From Anseranas semipalmata (taxonomy: Eukaryota; Chordata; Aves; Anseriformes; Anseranatidae), in the NCBI GenBank assembly GCA_013399115.1, contig VXAA01003134.1, positions 315,854 through 379,853 of the forward strand: a DNA stretch of 64,000 nt, written 5' to 3'. The position numbers and the translations under genes were made by a program. How positions within the stretch are numbered: position 1 is the first letter of the stretch; every line of letters starts with the position of its first letter. Below are positions 38,428 to 50,400 of the stretch, piece by piece. The notes beneath the pieces were generated by a model. That model did no database searches. It was not told the origin of the DNA and saw only the letters and a program-made list of their open reading frames with translations.

Positions 38428-41400
38428 GTAAGCAACTTTTTCTTTTAACAGCAGAACTTCATTATTTCCTGTAATTCATCCACCCCACACAAGGTGTCAT
38501 CTGCAACCAGCATCCAAAGATGGAAGAGGAGCTTTGACGCTGGCCACCACATCAAGCTGTTCCGTAACTACAGCAGAGTTCACCGCAGGAAAGCACTCCT
38601 CCTTTCTCCCCCTGCATCTGGTTTGAACCCATCTGCCTCCTAGATGCAGATGGTCTGCAGAATAAGTCCAATATTTTGTCAGGGAGTTTTTAAGCAAGTG
38701 GTCTAGTGTAGGCTTTGTTTTTTTTTTTGTTTTGTTTTGTTTTAAACAGCACATCATACCATTAGCTCAACGTTAGTGCATATCATGTTGAAGGTCTAAA
38801 GAGAATTAGTCTGTACAAAGACAAAGCGAGAATAGCACATAACTACGCAAATACAATCTGTTAATGTTTGAAGTCCTAGGGTAGAAACAAAGGAAGTTAC
38901 TTTTTCAGAACGCAGATAGTCAGCATTTTTAAATTTTTGAATCTCATATTCTAGTAAGACAACAGGAATTATCTACAAATTCAAGATTCCTTGTCAATAT
39001 TATCCACACTCTGGATAGGAATAGTTATATTTGGGAGAGAGTCCTCAGTTCAGAAAAAAACATTTTATATATGCATAAATACAACACTGCAGAGCAAAGG
39101 GCTTACACTATTTTACACGCTGCAGTTTGGCAGTCTATCCCTCAGCAAACACTTCCAAGTGAACACCCTCAACTTTTCAGCAAAACACTTAACTGCCACT
39201 GATTTCAGTGACCTGTTGAAGGTGTACACCTATGCCTACATTTTTGTAATCTGTTTTCAGCATTATGGGGCAAAAAAGGGCTGTAAAATTCCTCCAATTC
39301 CTGTCCTCTTTCCTACTGTCATCCAGGTTAAACTACAGCTGGCATTTGGAGATGACCTTTTTCCAACACTTCCTCTAAACTCTCTCTACCAAAGTGAGGG
39401 GACTTTGGCTGCAATGGCAGCAGAGTAATGGACAGTTAAATTATACACAGATACTAGTCTAACGACTTTGTGCTTGCTTGTGGACAGCATCAATGCAGGA
39501 AAAAATCCAGGCTTTTTCAGGTATTTCCCCATTAGCTATACTTACGCAGTCGTATATACTGTCTTGCTAAATGACACAAAAGAGGCTCTGTGAGCCTTTT
39601 GTTGCACTGTCTTCATTACAAAAGAACTTGTGTTTTTTCTGCAGAGGCATGCTAAATTAAACAATCATAAAAGACTATCAACTTTCTCTAGTTGGTAAGA
39701 GACCTTTTTGTTAAATGCTTAGTTTGTTAGTTCATATGTCCAGTAGATCACTTTAAAGCCTCCACAGTGAAATCAAAAATTAGAAACCCACATTTAAAAA
39801 ACACCCCCCACCCCCATGAATAGCAATAGTAAGCACTGACTTCTAAAAATGCAGTAAGTAAAATATTCACAAATGAAAGTGTCTTCCATTATTTTCTTGT
39901 GCATTATATAAGATCATGTTGATTCCCCTTTAACTACTGAATTGCAAGGTCTTATAATTTCCTTGAAAATACAGTACAATAAATCTCATATTTGGAAAAT
40001 GAGCAGTTTCATCATCCAAGGAGTGTTCCTATAAAAATATTACCTATTTCTATGGAAAAACTTACCATGAGAACAAAAAGTAAAAAATGAAATGGATATT
40101 AGTCTCAGATGTCGAAGTTCATCATATTACAGGAAGAAAATCTCAAACAAATGAGAGGGTGGGGGGAAAAAAAAAAAACACACAACCAAACACCAAAAAA
40201 CAACCATGAACAGAAGCATCGAAACCAAAGAGAGAAGATAATTACCCCACTGGATTTTCCTTTTACAGCAAAATGACACATCACAGAATATAAGAAGAAA
40301 CGAAGTTCTATTGACAACCAGTTTTTCTTCCAGAAGCTGATCAAGTAGAGACCAATTCAGACTGAAGAATATGCTCAGAAACTGCAAAATGACTAGTCAG
40401 TACCTCAGAACAGCTACGTCAATGTGTGTAGAGGAAAAAATGAATCAAAAGTTTAACTTTTCAGCTTTTCCACATTTTCCTTAAAAGTCATATGAAAAAA
40501 AAAAAAAAGCCGAACAATCACCTGGAAGCCTTGGAGTAACACTCGCTGGAAGAAGAAAGAAATTTGCTAGTTCATTAAGATAAAGATCTGCACATTCTTG
40601 GAAAAAAAAAAAAAGGCATTTATCTAAAATTATTAGGAGATATTACAGAATAAAGGAGCAAAAATTTTGTGGAGTTAGACTGAGACTCCATGTAGCACAT
40701 AGCAGAAATAAGACAGAGTACCTAGGCCACATGCCAAAACACTCAGACAGCTTAGACGGTCAGACATATCCCTGCCTCCAAATGACTTATATAGGTCATT
40801 TGAGTGATACAAGAGCCTCCATCTGAGATACATCAGCATTAAATCAGCCTCCTACATGGGTGAAATCAAGGAACTGTTCTTCTATAGGGTTTGCTGGTAC
40901 TTTCCAGATGTCGTTCAGGACTTTGCCTGAAGTTACCATATTGTTCCTTGTTAACACACAAGAAAAGATGAAAGAAAATTCAGGTCTACAAAGGGTATTT
41001 AATGAAGACTACATACCGAAATAAAACCATAAAAGCTGCACTAGCATCCAAAACCATGATGGCTTACATTATCAAGTAACATGCTTGTGTTAGGTATTAC
41101 TTTCATCTCAGTAAAACAAGTATGTAAAGACTTTTAACATGCCTTTAAAGCACAACTGTTATAGCTAAAAATGAGTCTGAAACCAAGTAGCAAGCCTGCA
41201 GCTATCTATTATTAAGGACACATCATACCAGAAATTATTCTTGAGAGCATGCTGAAAATCATATTTCTACCAGCTTCTTGTCTTCTGTTATTTCTGATTA
41301 CTGATGCAATATGTGTCAATGTTCAATAATGACTGCTGAAGTATTCATGTTTGATGGCTTAGGATGTCATAATGAAAGTACAAGGTTTATTTATCCTCTC

Positions 41401-44200
41401 ATCAATAGAAGCCACAGGGTGTCTGTCACACTTCATTTATGTGTGCCAAGAGTAAATAAACTGCAGCAAATGAAAAGTGTTTTTATAAATACAGACAGAT
41501 GTCAAGTGGTTTATGTAGTTACTCATGCTGGTACTTTCTATTAAAGGTTTACAGGCTTCATACAAACTTCAGAAAACTGTACTTGAAGATGCCTATATTT
41601 CCATAGATATTTTTTTTACATTAAGGCTGCATATGAATGAAATAAAAATATTATTAATAGCCAAGTAAAAATAAACTCATATCTCTGCCTCAACATTTAC
41701 AAGTTAGCCGTTTGGAAACTGGCTGGTAGAACAAACAATATTTGAGAATCTCAATTATTTTCAACCACAGGCACAATATATAGACATACCTGCAAGTTAA
41801 AAAACAAGCACTTTGTTGATTTTAGGCATTCAAATTAGAGATGGAAGATACTCTGCTTAATAAATGCCTTATGTAACTTCATGCCAAGCATATTACTTGG
41901 CAAGTGATGGTCACCACTACTTGAACATTGCGGAAGAAAGTTTACCGAGATACAGAGCAGATTACACTGAAAGGCAAATTATGATTAGCTCACTTTACAC
42001 ATGGAAAGTCCAAGACAAAGGGAGCTGATATGATTTGCTCAAATCCATGCTTTGCTTATGGCCTGTTTATCGATTTGTAGCCTAATGACCTTGCAAGAAG
42101 ATTGTAGAAATCACTAGGGCCTTCACATTAGCAAGAGATTCAATGATGAAAATAAGTCGAAATCAAATGCAAATGACTATTTGTAAATTAAGGCACACAG
42201 GAAAAAAGATAACTGCAATTTAATCTACACAATGGTGCCTATTACCACTCAAAAGCAAGAATCAGGAGTTAGAAGACACAGTTCTACCGAAATAAACTGA
42301 GCGCGGTAGTGTTCAAAAACCAGACACTATTCATTAACACTATTTACAAAGAAAAAGAGCACAAAAGAGGAGATGCCATAACACCATCATACAAAGCCAT
42401 GGAGAACTTTCATTTGCCTGTTGTGGCAGACCTGATGCTCCCATGAAAAACAAACAGTGAAAATGAAGAAGCCACAAAGGAGAAGCTATAGACAGATCAT
42501 TTATATGAAATGATTGCCATGCAAAGAAAAAAATAAAATAAAATTTTAACCTGAGAAGAAATGACTGAGAAAAACATAACAGATTTGTAAAATTACAGAT
42601 GGTCTTGGAAAAGGTAGCAAAGAATATTTTTCCCTTTCCCCCTACTTCCCAGTAGAAAAACAAAAACAGAAGGCAGCATTTGATTTCAGTTCTGCTCTCT
42701 GTTGGTTTCATACAGCTAAGGCATGGATTCCTTGCCACAGGAGGCTGTGGATGCTGAAAGCTCAGATGGGTTCAAAGGTTTTGTTTGTTTTTTAAACAAA
42801 CGTGGAAGAGTAAACCATCCAGACATAATACAAAAATTAAAAAAGGAAATCTGTTGTCCACAGTCACTAGAGACCAGAAACATATCTGGAAAGCATCAGT
42901 GTACCTCAACCCCACTCTTACATTTTTTCCACTGGGAAATTATTGCTAGCTCCTACCCACCTACCTGAGACAGACTGGTGGGCTACGGGGATCTTTGGTT
43001 TAAATCAGTTAAGACTATTCCTATGTTTTTAGATGAATTAGAATTTTGATTCTTTCTTCAGGCTTCTTTAACATTAAGGGGCATAACTACAAAAAAAAAA
43101 ANNNNNNNNNNNNNNNNNNAAAAAAAAAGAGACTGCTATAAATCTATTCAGACAAATACTAACAATTTAATTCCAAAAATTCTCTCAAAAATCACTTGGG
43201 ACAGCAAGTTTAACACGACTCAAGTTCAACAACAGTCACTTGCACTAGATGTGTTATTGGGGTATCTTCGTGTGTGCAGAGCTAGAATCAAAATCTAGAC
43301 TGAACATAGTACAATGTTTGGAAAACATTTCTTCCTCCACCACCAAGGAATCGAGTCTTTATTCTCTTTTCTAAATGTTTTTTCCTTTGTTCATGGAAAG
43401 CACGTGTTCATGTACTTCTTTAGTTTTAAGGTTTAAGAAAAAAAAAAAGTAAAAAGGGCTCTGCCTTTAGCATAAATACAGTTCAGTGGAGCATAAGCCT
43501 TGTACCCTTCAGTTCTTACATGCACAAAAGCAAAGAGGAAGAGACAACACATAATAATAATAACACCGCAACCCAGACCGTCTCAAAACAGATGTTTCTT
43601 CTAATGATATTAAAAGAGGACATGGCAGAAGCCTTAAAACTGGTATTCTAGCTTTCAAAAAATCAAAATGAAGAGCATTAACATGCATTAGATGTCCCCA
43701 CGTTATTGACATTCTCACTGCTGCAGGGCAAAAAAACAGGACAGAGGAGGTGGGGGGGAAGAAAAGCATAATAGTGAAGAACAGGAAGAGGAGAAGTGGA
43801 ATGACAAAGAGGAGAAGAAAAAAATACAGAAGACAAGGCAGTTTTATGGAATGGGTCAATATGACCTCATGAAATCAGAGAGTCCTTTCATACTAAGTTG
43901 AAGTCCAAGTGCTCAGTCTACAGTTCACTTGAGAAATGAGATCACGAAAGGGAACCTTGGCAGATCAAGGGAGGAGGTAATTCTGTAGTTGTCCCACACA
44001 AACTATTACATCTGTTGCTCTCATAAAATACACTGCAAACCCACTCTGTAGTTTCTTTGAGCTAGAGCTCTGCCCAAGATCCCAGTTAGTGTACGCAAAA
44101 TGGTCTCCGCAGTGAAAAAGCAAGCTGCAAACAGAAACACACTTGCCAGAAACTCAGACCAAATGATACGACTTTGAACACAGCTGTATTTTTTCCATCC
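38428..44200. other. Unique AT-rich noncoding DNA
   Basis: No gene is supported. The 145-codon ORF at 38991-39428 is the longest in the window but has no recognisable domain and no good splice or promoter context. An A-rich tract at about 40167-40202 and a purine-rich tract at about 43725-43840 are present. A poly-A tract with an assembly gap lies at 43091-43128. Confidence 0.7.
43091..43128. repeat. Poly-A tract with 18-base assembly gap
   Basis: Eleven A precede 18 undetermined bases (43102-43119) and nine A follow. The gap most likely reflects uncertain homopolymer length. No retroposed body was recognised upstream of the tract. Confidence 0.95.
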
Positions 44201-44257
44201 ACAGTAATCACAGATGCTGCGCTACACTTGATCTTAGCCAAAAGGCCAAGAAGCAAT
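44201..44257 (-). pseudogene. RNU2: U2 snRNA pseudogene, 3'-truncated
   Basis: On the minus strand from 44257 the first 36 bases match the conserved 5' end of vertebrate U2 spliceosomal RNA at 34 positions, including GGCCTTTTGGCTAAGATCAA and the following GTGTAG. Both mismatches are C to T at positions that are CpG in U2, as expected for methylated DNA decaying without selection. After GTGTAG there is a five-base insertion, then ATCTGTGATTA resembling ATCTGTTCTTA of U2, and similarity then fades. The branch-site recognition element is disrupted, and the Sm site and 3' stem-loops are missing, so it cannot yield a working snRNA. It is likely a retroposed fragment. No poly-A tail or target duplication could be fixed by eye. 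Confidence 0.9.
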
Positions 44258-46074
44258 CGTTGACTGGCAGTTACCAAAATGCCAGAGACACACCTTGATG
44301 CACAATAAAGCCATAAGTCAAGTAATTGAAGAAATGAAATATTACCTTAAAGAATAAAAATATGCCACATCCAAAAAAGGTATTTATATGAATGCACATT
44401 ATCCTAAACTTGGGAACGTAATATCAAATTATAGCTCAAAGCCTGGTCTTATTTATTGGCAATACAACATTGTTTTGTTGATCTGATCAATGCGATCCAG
44501 TGTGTTTTTTTTCTTACTGTCCAGTACCTCCAGTGAAACTCACGAGTATGCTGCTGGGTGAAAGCCTTAGAATTTTTTGTAAGCCTTATCCTAACGCCTC
44601 CTAACAGCGGCTTCTCAAGCTTGCTTTGTCTGAACTTTCCTCGACAGACCTGCAGCTTTGTATTACTTGGTTTAGTTGTAACAGTATTTTTTCTAATTGA
44701 CTGGTATCTACCACTAATTTGTTTTATGCTTAACTTTGTATGGTATCACCATGGGTTTTCAATTCCAACAAAAGATGTAGTAGAAAGAAATAAAGGCCTG
44801 CTATAACAGAGGCCTTGAGGACTGGAGAGACACAAGGCAGTGTGGAGGAATACAAGCATGGGATGACTGTAAGTGGGACAGAGACTTAGCACTGGAGATA
44901 TCAAGGCTAGAAACAACTCACTTCAATGGTTAAAGAAAAGCAGGCCTGGACAAAAAGTGTTGTGGGTAACAAAGAGAACAAAGAAATAGTATCTAACATA
45001 CACAATAAGCATCGTATATAGTAAATTTAGATATAACATCATGCCACAGACCAATAAGGAAAGAGCACAGTGCAAAGTGTGTTAGTGGATCCTAGAGTGA
45101 GAAAAAAGAAATCAACACCGTATTGCTTTCAGTGAAGGACTCCAGATGCTGATGACTTGCTCTAACACCTTCACTACCAACCCCAGAAGGAAACTGCTGA
45201 TCTTAGGACCCTGAGGAGCAGGGGAAGTGTGCACATAATATTAGAAGTGGTAGAAAGTTGCAAAGTGTACAATAATTTTAAATGCATTAGTATTAAGACT
45301 TTTTCCTGCATAGTCATATTCTTTCTCTTTCAGTAACAGAGACCTGTACCTATACTGTTTACTCTGTTAAGATTTCAGTTACAGTAAAAAAAGGAAAGAA
45401 AAAAAAAATCTTGGCTATATTTGCATTTACCTTAGTGCATAAACAAGATTTTGAATGTAGCAGTTTATATAAAGCGAATATTGTTTAGGAAACCACGAAC
45501 AAAAGGCAGCTTAGACATACTCTTTGTATGGCAGTTAACACTTTTGATTAGCTGCTCCGAGCAGCAGTTGTAAAACACCGTCATAATATTTTACAATATG
45601 TCATACTTGAAACCATTTATTTCACAATTAGCCTCTGAAGGACCTAATTAACTCCTGCTGTAGATCTCTAATAATGAGTCAACAGCTTATCTCATGGAAT
45701 CTAGCTATTTATAAGTTTATATTGATCTTATATTCTGACATTTGAGGTTTAAGAAAAATAAAAATGTTTTTACTGGAATGATTTGAAATTAGCAATTAGT
45801 TCAGGAAATCTGACACAATAAATGAGCTTTCTGCATCGCTGTTAATATAAATCAGACCTTTATGCTATACTGATAGCTTCTCCTATTGAAGTAACTACTG
45901 AAGCCTCTGTAATAAAGTAAAACTTTTGAAATAGTCCATGAAGTTTTGTTTACTTCAAGTCACTGCTGTTAGCACAGTATTAAAGAGTATTAAAGTATTA
46001 AAGAGTTGTATTTCATAAGTCAAATACAAAGATTTTAGCTTGCTTAGAGCCAAGGCAACAAGTTCACTTAAAAT
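44258..46074. other. Unique noncoding DNA flanking the U2 pseudogene
   Basis: A hydrophobic 82-codon ORF at 44558-44806 looks like a membrane segment but is the usual result of translating T-rich DNA. The unit AGTATTAAAG recurs at 45976-46005. Nothing else is recognised. Confidence 0.65.
45976..46005. repeat. AGTATTAAAG short tandem repeat
   Basis: About three head-to-tail copies of a 9-10 base unit, with one slightly shortened. Confidence 0.85.
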
Positions 46075-46164
46075 ATTAATTTTAAGATTAGTGAAGATCT
46101 TAATCTTAAAATCTATTAATCTTAAGATTAGTTAAAATATTATTAATCTTAAGATTAGTGAAAA
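46075..46164. repeat. Cluster of near-palindromic AT repeats
   Basis: Three direct copies of ATTAATCTTAAGATTAGT (first copy with one change) start at 46075, 46115 and 46142, and an inverted partial copy lies at about 46096-46112. The core TAATCTTAAGATTA is itself a perfect palindrome, so each unit could extrude a small hairpin. Origin unknown. Confidence 0.85.
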
Positions 46165-46340
46165 CCAATAAAAACATTTGTAGTTAAGTTTTTAACAGTT
46201 CCTCTTGCATTCCTTTCCTGTACTCACATCCATCCTGTGTCCATGGTATATTATAGCCTATACTCCTCACGTCTAAGGAGGAAAAAAATAATAAAAAAAA
46301 CACAACCCCCCTAAAGATAGTATTCCTTTCAAGGAGAGGA

Positions 46341-46407
46341 GAAAAAAACACAACAACGGCAACCCTAGTTTAGGTGACTTTTGCTGCTGTTGTTGTGCTG
46401 TTTTTTG
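46341..46407. repeat. Imperfect inverted repeat
   Basis: The arm at 46341-46362 (CACAACAACGGCAA core) is nearly complementary to the arm at 46381-46407 (CTGCTGTTGTTGTG core): 12 of 14 core positions pair, and flanking A and T runs extend the pairing. The spacer is about 18-20 bases. Confidence 0.7.
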
Positions 46408-46999
46408 TTTTTCTAGTTATCAAAATCCTCCTATGGATCTTCTTGCTCTTTTCATAAGACACACACCTGTTACATTCTATGTCAGGCTCTGAATTTCAGA
46501 TTTCATAATCCATGATCCTTTGTATTCAGCAGATAATTGAAAACAGATGGCTGGCAACTACAAGCTCCTCTATACCACCACCGTAAGATGTTGTTGTGTT
46601 TTTTATTTTTTTAAAAGAAAAACGCAAATAGAGCTTGTATTCACCTCAGAACCACTGAAGTTCCTTAGCAGCTTCTATGGTAGTTTTACTTCAAAAAGTA
46701 TTTCCTTGTTTTAAGCACAGACATCCAGAACCAGAACTGCAATTTTGGACACAAATAGCTATATAATATAAGTCACCAAATCAGCATCTGTGTTTTAACC
46801 ACAGCTACTTACAAACATCCATAAGCTTTGCATCTTTCAGGTGCTAGTCTCTCCTCCAAAGTAACGATATTTTTAATCCTTCTGATTTATTGACTACTCT
46901 TTTCGTCCTAACGTTAATGAAGTGTTAGATAAGACTTAAATAACACAACAGAGTATTTTCTTTCACATATTCTTCAATGTGCATGAAATGACTTACCAT

Positions 47000-47400
47000 G
47001 TCAGGAAGCAGGAAAGGTAGGGCTTCTCTACAAGAGCAAAGGGAGCCAGGAGCTGCCAGTGCTGAAGGGGCCTGAGCAGGATGGGCAGCACAAGGGGCTA
47101 CAAACAGTCCACTGACAGCCCCAGGCACAGCAAGGGGAGGTAACAGTTCAAGGGGTCTGGTCAGGAGCAGCAGCAGCTGGAATTGCAGCATAGGTCCAAA
47201 GTCCACCCAAAAGACAGTGCCAGAGACAGGAACAAAGACAAACCCACCTACAGTGTAGCTCTATGAAAAAGACAGCAGCCTCCACGCCTACCCTCAAATA
47301 GAGCTCCTGGCACAGGGTGTGGGTGGGAGCCCAGGTGAGGCTGATCAGGGCACTTAAGGCCTATTAGTGCACTTGGGGCCCTGAATATTGATTCAAGAAC
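47000..47400 (-). other. GC-rich block, probable old repeat or exon region, unidentified
   Basis: This 400-base block is clearly more GC-rich than its surroundings yet almost free of CpG, the usual signature of an old methylated transposable element. On the minus strand a frame is open from about 47206 to 46925; its start is rich in Leu (MLQFQLLLLLTRPLELLPP) and the following part in Ala and Pro. The frame runs through CTGACATG|GTAAGT at about 46997, a consensus splice donor. Edges with inverted terminal repeats or target duplications were not found. An LTR or SINE-like fragment is my first guess and a real minus-strand exon the second; I cannot name a family. Confidence 0.35.
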
Positions 47401-47469
47401 TAAAAACACCATTTCACCTGTAATTATATTGTTATATTTTCGTATTTTCATTTTCTTGTTTTTAAACAA

Positions 47470-50400
47470 GAATAGAGACTATATCTTCTCCTCACAAAAT
47501 ATTTTCTGCATTAATAGAAATAATGTTCATGAATCGAACTGAAAACTTACCTTAAAATCATCACTAAAAGGATCATTCTAAATTTAGTAAATAACCACAG
47601 GAAATCATTAGTTATACAAGCATCCACCATGAAGTATTACAATTACACCTTAAAAGCATTTTAACTCTGATATTTTGATATAAATGTCCTTTCCTCATTT
47701 GTACAAAAAATGAACAATGAGAAAATACTTAATAATCCTAATTACTTTAAGGCAAGGAAAAAAATAAAATGAACTATTCAGCATTTAGTTGTACTTTTCT
47801 TCAAAAATTTGGTAACTATTTCCAAATTCTTTTATAAACATATTAGCACCATGAATCACTTACTTCCTTGGCTGTCAACTGTAGATCTTAAAGCAGGTTT
47901 TTCAGGGATTCACACACCTACTGTTTTCTTAATATCTGGAAAAGAAGAAAGTTTCAAAATAACTCAATAACCTTTTTTCTTTAGCTAACATACAAATGCT
48001 GACAGACATTTCTATGTGCAGTCCGAACTGGCAAAAGATTGTAATTTTGCAGAAAGACAGGAATAATGATGCTGTAAGCACAATGCTCCATGTTTCTCCT
48101 AAGACTGAACTCCTGCTATTAGTCACTGGATCTCCTTTAGTGAAATATAAGGACTCCAGTGAAAAATTGTGAACAACTGTGAGAGAATTTTACCCTCAAA
48201 CTACAATCTTTCTCGCAAAAGATAATTTGTATGAGTTACATTTTCTGCCTTCAAATGGTTCTCATTAAGAAGCCATGAACTTTGCTTAGAGAAGTGATTT
48301 GCATGGGACTTTTATCATGAGAATATTGTTCAAAAGAACATACGATTTAATTAGGATACTGATATCCTTTTCTCATCTTAAGAAATTAATAATGAGTCTT
48401 CTGGAGAGGCATTACAATTGTGTGATTTTCACATAGGTATTATTATTTTTTTCCAGGAATTCCAAGTACTGCAGGATATAGCACATTCAGGGCAATATTA
48501 ATGACAATCCGCAGATGAAGCCTCCAATAAATCCATATATGTGCAAATCCAGCACACTATCCTACAATAAAGGCAACACTATTGTTTTTACATCCAAATA
48601 TTTATACAGATATTATTCATACTTTCTACTTTTACATGTTGTCTTGAATGGCATCAAACTCATATAACTGGAATGCCCAATCAATGCAATGGCTATTAAA
48701 TGCTGTATTTCGTTACTTAGAAATTATAAGAAAGTACATTCGTATTTGAAATTTCTATAAAGCAAGAACAAGAGACCAGCACCACGAGGTACAGACAAAT
48801 ACAGGAGATGCATATTCCTACATCTGTATAAACACATTTAGAAAGTGTCTTGCTCTGAAATCTTCACAGGACATACTTGTACTAAAGATAACATTTCTTC
48901 CTGAAGTCAGGGAGCGTTTCAGAGCTACATACTAGCCAAGTCAGGGAGAAGCATGCTTTCTAACACTATCGTTTATATTATTTTCCCCCTCCCTGAGTCT
49001 AGCTATTGCACAAGAAAGCAGCATTTAGATGCAGTTTATAATCTACATAGAGTTTAGGAAATGCTGTGGTGATTTTACTGGGGACTGAATTCGTATGTAG
49101 TAATGAAAATCGCTGTATTTTTTTTTTTTTTTTAATCAGTACTACCCTGGTGTGTGTTTCAGTATCACATACTGATACTCAAAACTGATATTTATTTATA
49201 ATTAGGAACATTGTATCAGTTAAATAAAGCAAAGCGGAGTCAAATTTCAGAAGCAAACATTGAAGTGTGAGCCTTTATACTTGTTGGAACATCAATTCCT
49301 ATCAGATGAACCTGCACTTTTCAGCACCTCCTGTGAAGATTTCTGCAACCATCCTTACAGACATAGGATTAGATTTAGCAGAATTTTCTCAGCTAACTTT
49401 CTTATAATAATAAAACACATTTCTAACACTTTGCAACTGTTTTGTCTCATTCAAATACAGTGCCTCATAAGACTCACAGATATATTACCTAGGAGGAATT
49501 TATTTTAAAAATGTGTTCTGTTTTGCTAAGTGGCATGTTCAGATGTGATAACAAATGACTTTCATTCAAGTCTTCTCATGTTAAAGAGGGCACTAGAAGC
49601 TACCTGAAAGCTTTGTTTGCCAATGGCAAGTCTTAGCTCTGTCAGTGCAACGAGATTTCTGTGCAGTAATGGAGCTTTAGACAGTACTAACACCTCTTGA
49701 AGATTTTTGGTATATGTTTTTTAAATTGTAGATGTGCTAACTTATTTACAGTTGTAACTATTTTGAAGATTAAAAGCTTTTAAAAAACACTCCTCTCTTC
49801 AACAGTGAATGACAGTTAACGAGGCAGACAAGTCAAAAGGAAATCAATGAAGACAACCTAAGGTCAGAAATGAGAAAGTCAATGCTTGTACACTTAATGC
49901 AATGTATTGGCAGCGGATGAAGTCAGAAATAACATTGTAAGCACACACTGGATTTTGCTAGTGCACTTTCTTCTTTCTAAAATTCATGCATGAAACTTGA
50001 CTGATTCAAGCACTTTACCTTCACTGAGTAAAATATACTCAGAAATTAAATATGTCCCTAAATCATCAAAATATTATGGAAATACATTGTTCTCTGACCT
50101 TATTTCCATTATTTACTGTAAAAATAAACTACTGTTACTGTAAAGATAAACCTGGTCACATACAATGAAAATTTAACTGTCTTATAATGCAGTTCTTGAT
50201 TACAGCTCATTTTCAATCATGAATATCGAGGATGTATATTGATAATATCCTCATTAAAAATGTGGTTTAAATAGAAAAGATGGTATTTGTCAGAAATAGC
50301 CCGCATAGAAAAGTTTAGATAGTTCTACCTTCTCTAAAATAACAGTGAATAATGTTAAGGGAAGATTGGTGGATTTGGAGCTGATAGTGGAACTTTTGAT

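Noticed and set aside
38991..39428. Longest ORF in the window, 145 codons, plus strand
   Set aside because: No recognisable domain, no signal peptide or repeat, no promoter or splice context. An ORF this long is expected occasionally by chance in 64 kb.
43013..43128. Processed pseudogene ending in the poly-A tract
   Set aside because: The sequence before the A run matches no recognised gene or RNA, and no target-site duplication was visible.
44558..44806. Hydrophobic ORF resembling a transmembrane protein
   Set aside because: T-rich DNA regularly yields Leu/Phe/Val-rich frames. There is no splice context and no recognised family.
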